NCBI GenBank assembly: GCA_003117195.1
Contig: BDSI01000044.1
Location: 897,134 to 961,133, forward strand
DNA: 64,000 nucleotides
Direction: 5' to 3'
Origin: Eudorina sp. 2006-703-Eu-15
Lineage: Eukaryota; Chlorophyta; Chlorophyceae; Chlamydomonadales; Volvocaceae
Under the pieces are notes generated by a model. The model was not told the origin of the DNA. It did no database searches and saw only the letters and a program-made list of their open reading frames with translations. The position numbers and the translations under genes were made by a program. Numbering within the stretch: position 1 is the stretch's first letter; every line of letters starts with the position of its first letter. Of this stretch, positions 59,247-64,000 are shown one piece after another.

Positions 59247-60545
59247 AAAGCCAGGGGGGCGAGACGGCACCGGCAAGCCGCCGTCTTTCGACCGCGTGCT
59301 TTCGATCCCATCTTACCCTCTACCCCGTACCCCCTACCTCCTAGGTCCTAGCATTGTCTGTCAAGCTGCGAACGTGACCCGGGAATATGAAGCGTTACGT
59401 CTGAAGTGGATGTGTCGGGACTGTGCGTGCCGGACACGCCCTCCCCATCCCCTCCCCCGTTAATTACGTTTGGGGGTTGGCGCCGCTGCTCAGAGTCGCG
59501 CGGACCCTTGTTAGTTAATGCGGCGCGGATTTGGCTGCTGGCTGGGCCGGTGGGCACGTGTGCGGGGGCGATTGCCGGTGTGTGTGTATACGGTATGTAC
59601 GGTACATAAGCGGGCGGGCGTGTGTTAGTCGGCGGGCAGGGCAGGAGTGCGTGACATGCAAGGGGCGTATGGCAGTGCCCAATGGGTGCCTGGATGCGGA
59701 AGGTCGTGCACCCAATGCCCGTGTGTGCGTGCGTGTGTGCGTGTGTGCGTGTGTATGCGGGCGAGCAGGCGCGGTGAACCCCAAGCCCCCTCGCGTTGGG
59801 GCTACAAGGTGTGGGGGGGCATGAGCATTGAGCAACCAGGTATTTTGGAGGGTTTAGGGGGTTTTAGCTGTTTTAGTACCGTCAGACGACGGCGTGGCGG
59901 GCTTACATGGCCCGTGCCCATCCACAAACACATCATGGTGCGCATTGCCAACCGTGCGGTGCAACTGGTGTGACCCCCTCCCCGCGGTCAGCTATGGTGT
60001 CACCCGCCATCTCACACCATTGTTGACTGCCAAAATTGCAATCCTGCACAGAGCACCGACCATCGAGCGAGTGCGTCAAGGCTATGGCAGCAGGCGAGGT
60101 TCCATCGGATGGCAGCAGCACACCAAAACCGAAACGGTATAGCAGCCTAGGACGGCATTCGCGAAGCTCACTCGTGCATCGGTCGCCATTCTCGCTGGCC
60201 CTGCAAGTGCGCCTGCCCCAGCCCTCCACAAAAGCTGCCGTGTGTCTTGGGAGGAAACAGGCACAGCAAGCAACACATCCAATATCACATAATTCATTCA
60301 TGCAAGGCAACACCACCGGCTCCCTTCGCACCGGGGTGGCCCTGCTGGCCCTTCGCTCGGTACCCAGGTCGTCGGTGCGTCTGAGCCCACCGTCGTTCAA
60401 AGACGATGAGTACAGCACTACAGCCGCCGTACAGCCTGCCGGGGTCGCAAGACAGTCCTAACCCTCTCACACGCGGTCCCGGGGCCGGTTTGGATGACCG
60501 GTCTTGCGTGTCGAATTAGTTGATGCCCTCACCCATCCCGATTGG
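59247..60545. other. Intergenic: channel gene 3' flank up to the satellite
   Basis: Holds the 3' flank of the channel gene, a GT/GC-rich run near 59720-59760 and a telomere-like GGTTTAGGGGGTTTTAG at 59851. Open frames of about 140-160 codons at 59933-60461 overlap each other on both strands, are Cys/Arg/Ser-rich and have no recognised domain, so no gene is called. No plus-strand TGTAA was seen after the channel stop codon. Confidence 0.4.
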
Positions 60546-63500
60546 AATGGGTCCCAGGGGTCGGGATGGGTCCCAGGGGTCGATATGGGTCCCAGGGGTC
60601 GGGATGGGGTCCAGGGGTCGATATGGGTCCCAGGGGTCGGGATGGGTCCCAGGGGTCGATATGGGTCCCAGGGGTCGATATGGGTCCCAGGGGTCGATAT
60701 GGGTCCCAGGGGTCGGGCTGGGTCCCAGGGGTCGGGCTGGGTCCCAGGGGTCGGGATGGGTCCCAGGGGTCGGGATGGGTCCCAGGGGTGGGATGGGTCC
60801 CAGGGGTCGGGATGGGTCCCAGGGGTCGGGTCCCAGGGGTCGGGATGGGTCCCAGGGGTCGGGATGGGTCCCAGGGTCGGATGAGTCCCGTCGGATGGGT
60901 CCCAGGGGTCGGGATGGGTCCCAGGGGGTCCCAGGGGTCGGATGGGTCCCAGGGTCGGGATGGTCCCAGGGTCGGATGGGTCCAGGGGTCGGATGGGTCC
61001 CAGGGGTCGGGATGGGTCCCAGGGGTCGGGATGGGTCCGTCGTCCCAGGGTCGGATGGGTCCAGGGGTCGGGTCCCAGGGTCGGGATGGGTCCAGGGTCG
61101 ATGGGTCCCAGGGTCGATGGGTCCCAGGGGTCGGATGGGGGTCGATGGGTCCCAGGGGTCGGGATGGGTCCAGGGGTCATGGGTCCCAGGGGTCGGGTCC
61201 CAGGGTCGATATGGTCCCATGGGTCCCAGGGGTCGGGATGGGTCCCAGGGTCGGGATGGTCCCAGGGGTCGATGGGTCCCAGGGGTATGGGTCCCAGGTC
61301 GGGATGGGTCCCAGGGGTCGATATGGGTCCCAGGGGTCGGGATGGGTCCCAGGGGTCGGGATGGGTCCGGGCGAGGGGTCGGGATGGGTCCCAGGGGTCG
61401 GGATGGGTCCCAGGAGTCGGATGAGTCCCAGAGGTCGGGATGGGTCCCAGGGGTCGGGATGGGTCCCAGGGGTCGGTATGGGTCCCAGGGGTCGGGATGG
61501 GTCCCAGGGGTCGGGATGGGTCCCAGGGGTCGATATGGGTCCCAGGGGTCGGGATGGGTCCCAGGGGTCGGTATGGGTCCCAGGGGTCGGGATGGGTCCC
61601 AGGGGTCGGGATGGGTCCCAGGGGTCGATATGGGTCCCAGGGGTCGGGATGGGTCCCAGGGGTCGGGATGGGTCCCAGGGGTCTGGATGGGTCCCAGGGG
61701 TCGGGATGGGTCCCAGGGGTCGGGATGGGTCCCAGGGGTCGATATGGGTCCCAGGGGTCGGTATGGGTCCCAGGGGTCGATATGGGTCCAGGGGTCGGGA
61801 TGGGTCCCAGGGGTCGATATGGGTCCCAGGGGTCGTATGGGTCCCAGGGGTCGATATGGGTCCCAGGGTCGGATGGGTCCCAGGGGTCGATATGGGTCCC
61901 AGGGGTCGGGATGGGGTCCAGGGGTCGATATGGGTCCCAGGGGTCGGGATGGGTCCAGGGGTCGATATGGTCCCAGGGGTCGATGGGATGGTCCAGGGGT
62001 CGGGCTGGGTCCCAGGGGTCGGGATGGTCCCAGGGGTCGGGCTGGGTCCAGGGGTCGGGCATGGGTCCCAGGGGTCGGGATGGGTCCCAGGGTCGGGATG
62101 GGTCCCAGGGTCATGGGTCCCAGGGGTCGGGATGGGTCCCAGGGGTCGGATGGGTCCAGGGGTCGGGATGAGTCCAGGGTCGGGATGGGTCCAGGGTCGT
62201 ATGGTCCCAGGGGTCGGGATGGGTCCAGGGGTCGGGTCCCAGGGTCGGATGGGTCCCAGGGGTCGGGATGGGTCCCAGGGGTCGATGGTCCCAGGGGTCG
62301 GGATGGGTCCAGGGGTCCCAGGGTCGGATGGGTCCAGGGGTCGGGATGGTCCCAGGGTTGGGTAGGGTCGATATGGTCCCAGGGGTCCCAGGGGTCGATA
62401 TGGGTCCCAGGGGTCGGGATGGGTCCAGGGGTCGGTCCAGGGGTCGGGTCCCAGGGGTCGATATGGGTCCCAGGGGTCGGATGGGTCCAGGGGTCGGGGA
62501 TGGTCCCAGGGTCGGATGGGTCCCAGGGGTCGATGGGTCAGGGGTCGGTCCCAGGATGGGTCCCAGGGTCGGGTCCAGATGGGTCCAGGGGTCGGGATGG
62601 GTCCCAGGGTCGGGATGGTCCCAGGGTCGGGATGGGTCCCAGGGTCGGGATGGGTCCCAGGGGTCGGATGGGTGGGTGGGTCCCAGGGGTCGGGATGGGT
62701 CCAGGGTCGATGGGTCCCAGGGGTCGGGATGGGTCCCAGGGGTCGGATGGGTCCCAGGGGTCGGGATGGGTCCCCAGGTCGATATGGTCCAGGGGTCCAT
62801 CGATATGGGTCCCAGGAGGTCGGGATGGGTCCCAGGGGTCGGATGGGTCCAGGGTCGGATGGGTCCAGGGGTCGGGAATGGCGTCCAGGGGTCGGGATGG
62901 GTCCAGGGGTCGGGATGGTCCCAGGGGTCGGGATGGTCCCAGGGTTGGGATGGGTCCCAGGGTCGGGATGGGTCCCAGGGGTCGATATGGGTCCAGGGGT
63001 CGGGATGGGTCCCAGGGGTCGGGATGGTCAGGAGTCGGATGAGTCCCCGAGGTTCGGATGGGTCCCAGGGGGTCGGGTATCCCAGGGTCGGTGGGTCCAG
63101 GGTCGGATGGGTCCCAGGGGTCGGGGATGGTCCCAGGTCGATATGGGTCCCAGGGTCGGGATGGGTCCCAGGGGTCGGGATGGGTCCCAGGGGTCTGGAT
63201 GGGTCCCGGGGTCGGGGGGTCCAGGTCGGGATGGGTCCCAGGGGTCGATTGGGTCCCAGGGGTCCGGTATGGGTCCCAGGGTCGATATGGGTCCCAGGGG
63301 TCGGGATGGGTCCCAGGGGTCGATATGGGTCCCAGGGAGGTCCGATGGGTCCCAGGGGTCGGGATGGGTCCCAGGGGTCGGGATGGGTCCCAGGGTCGGA
63401 TGGGTCCCAGGAGTCGGGATGGGTCCCAGGGTCATGGGTCCCAGGGTCGATATGGGTCCCAGGGGTCGGGATGGGTCCCAGGGGTCGGATGGGTCCCAGG

Positions 63501-64000
63501 GGTCGGGATGGGTCCCAGGGGTCGGGATGGGTCCCAGGGGTTGGGATGGGTCCCCAGGTCGGGATGGGTCCCAGGGGTCGGGTCAGGGGGTCCAGGGTCG
63601 GGATGGTCCAGGGGTCGGTTATGGGTCCAGGGGTCGGGATGGTCCCAGGGTCGGGGATGGGTCAGGGTCGATATGGGTCCCAGGGTCGATATGGGTCCCA
63701 GGGTCGGGATGGGTCCCAGGGGTCGATATGGGTCCCAGGGGTCGGGATGGGTCCAGGGGTCGGGATGGGTCCCAGGGTCATGGGTCCCAGGGTCGGGATG
63801 GGTCCAGGGGTCGGGATGGGTCCCAGGGGTCGATATGGGTCCGGGGTCGGATGGGTCCAGGGGATGGGTCCCAGGGGTCGGGATGGGTCCCAGGGGTCGG
63901 GATGGGTCCAGGGGTCGGGATATGGGTGGGTCGGGATGGGTCCCAGGGGTCGGATGGTCCCAGGGTCTGGATGGGTCCCAGGGGTCGGGATGGGTCCCAG
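60546..64000 (+). repeat. Large 19-bp minisatellite array, continuing past the window
   Basis: Head-to-tail units of TCGGGATGGGTCCCAGGGG (19 nt), with a second common form starting TCGATATGGG. By length there are about 180 units in the window, and the right edge is inside the array. Stretches such as 61440-61790 are nearly perfect; others (for example 60950-61300 and 62000-63000) carry many one- or two-base losses in the CCC and GGGG runs. Because 19 is not a multiple of three, all frames read through as Gly/Ser/Pro/Trp/Val or Pro/Asp/Trp/Thr/His repeats on the two strands. These long open frames are not genes. Confidence 0.97.

Noticed and set aside
59933..60418. 161-codon minus-strand cysteine-containing frame
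   Set aside because: Overlaps an equally long plus-strand frame (60036-60461); cysteines are not in zinc-binding spacing; no splice or start support.
60520..63042. Open frame of 840 codons (plus strand) and frames of over 500 codons on the minus strand at the right end
   Set aside because: They only read the 19-bp satellite in different phases (Gly-Ser-Gln-Gly-Ser-Gly-Trp-Val-Pro type repeats), change phase at every indel, and exist on both strands at once.
60546..64000. CRISPR-like regular array
   Set aside because: Units are contiguous with no unique spacers and no cas genes; this is a tandem minisatellite in a eukaryotic genome.

Overview
The window is nuclear DNA of a green alga, most likely a volvocine chlorophyte (the Chlamydomonas/Gonium/Volvox group). 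The evidence is very high GC, dense introns with GT..AG ends, strong third-position G/C codon bias, alanine/glycine/glutamine-rich low-complexity protein segments, many microsatellites, candidate TGTAA polyadenylation signals, and an octatricopeptide-repeat-like (OPR-like) gene of the kind typical of these algae. The genus is an inference. I see no bacterial operon, rRNA, tRNA, CRISPR array or intact transposon. Exon coordinates were worked out by hand from splice motifs and reading phase. Unless a gene entry says otherwise, the exon phases join into one open frame.

Layout from left to right. (1) 558-5830, minus: a KNL1/Spc105 kinetochore scaffold with an N-terminal RVSF PP1-docking motif, MELT-like motifs, a Spc7-type domain, coiled coil and a C-terminal region. 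(2) 7901-12862, minus: a protein with four EF-hand-like units. (3) 14497-19393, minus: a DEAD-box RNA helicase of the DDX47/Rrp3 type. (4) 20034-29072, plus: a large OPR-like protein that shares a divergent upstream region with the helicase. (5) 30733-30921, plus: a small candidate tail-anchored protein. (6) 33314-40003, minus: a Gln/Gly-rich leucine-zipper protein that I do not recognise. (7) 40686-41078, plus: a very small cysteine-rich zinc-ribbon-like gene. (8) 43036-45839, minus: TATA-binding protein with a 133-residue Pro/Gln-rich C-terminal extension. (9) 46481-46837, plus: RNA polymerase II subunit RPB9, intronless, head to head with TBP and lacking one zinc cysteine. (10) 48105-59246, plus: a 19-exon MscS-like (MSL10-type) mechanosensitive channel with an EF-hand-like loop before the pore module. 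(11) 60546-64000: a minisatellite of a 19-bp unit running off the right edge.

The genes do not form one pathway. Two divergent pairs share short upstream regions: DDX47 with the OPR-like gene (both predicted to act on RNA) and TBP with RPB9 (both in the Pol II machinery). AT-richer islands mark most gene starts.

The least ordinary signals are: the complete KNL1 architecture in an alga; the extended TBP; RPB9 with a broken zinc motif; a dispersed element of about 40 nt that lies in inverted pairs around single exons of two unrelated genes; a recurring 12-bp palindrome, GACCCAYGGGTC, in introns of the same two genes; and a satellite whose 19-bp unit opens all reading frames and so creates false long ORFs.
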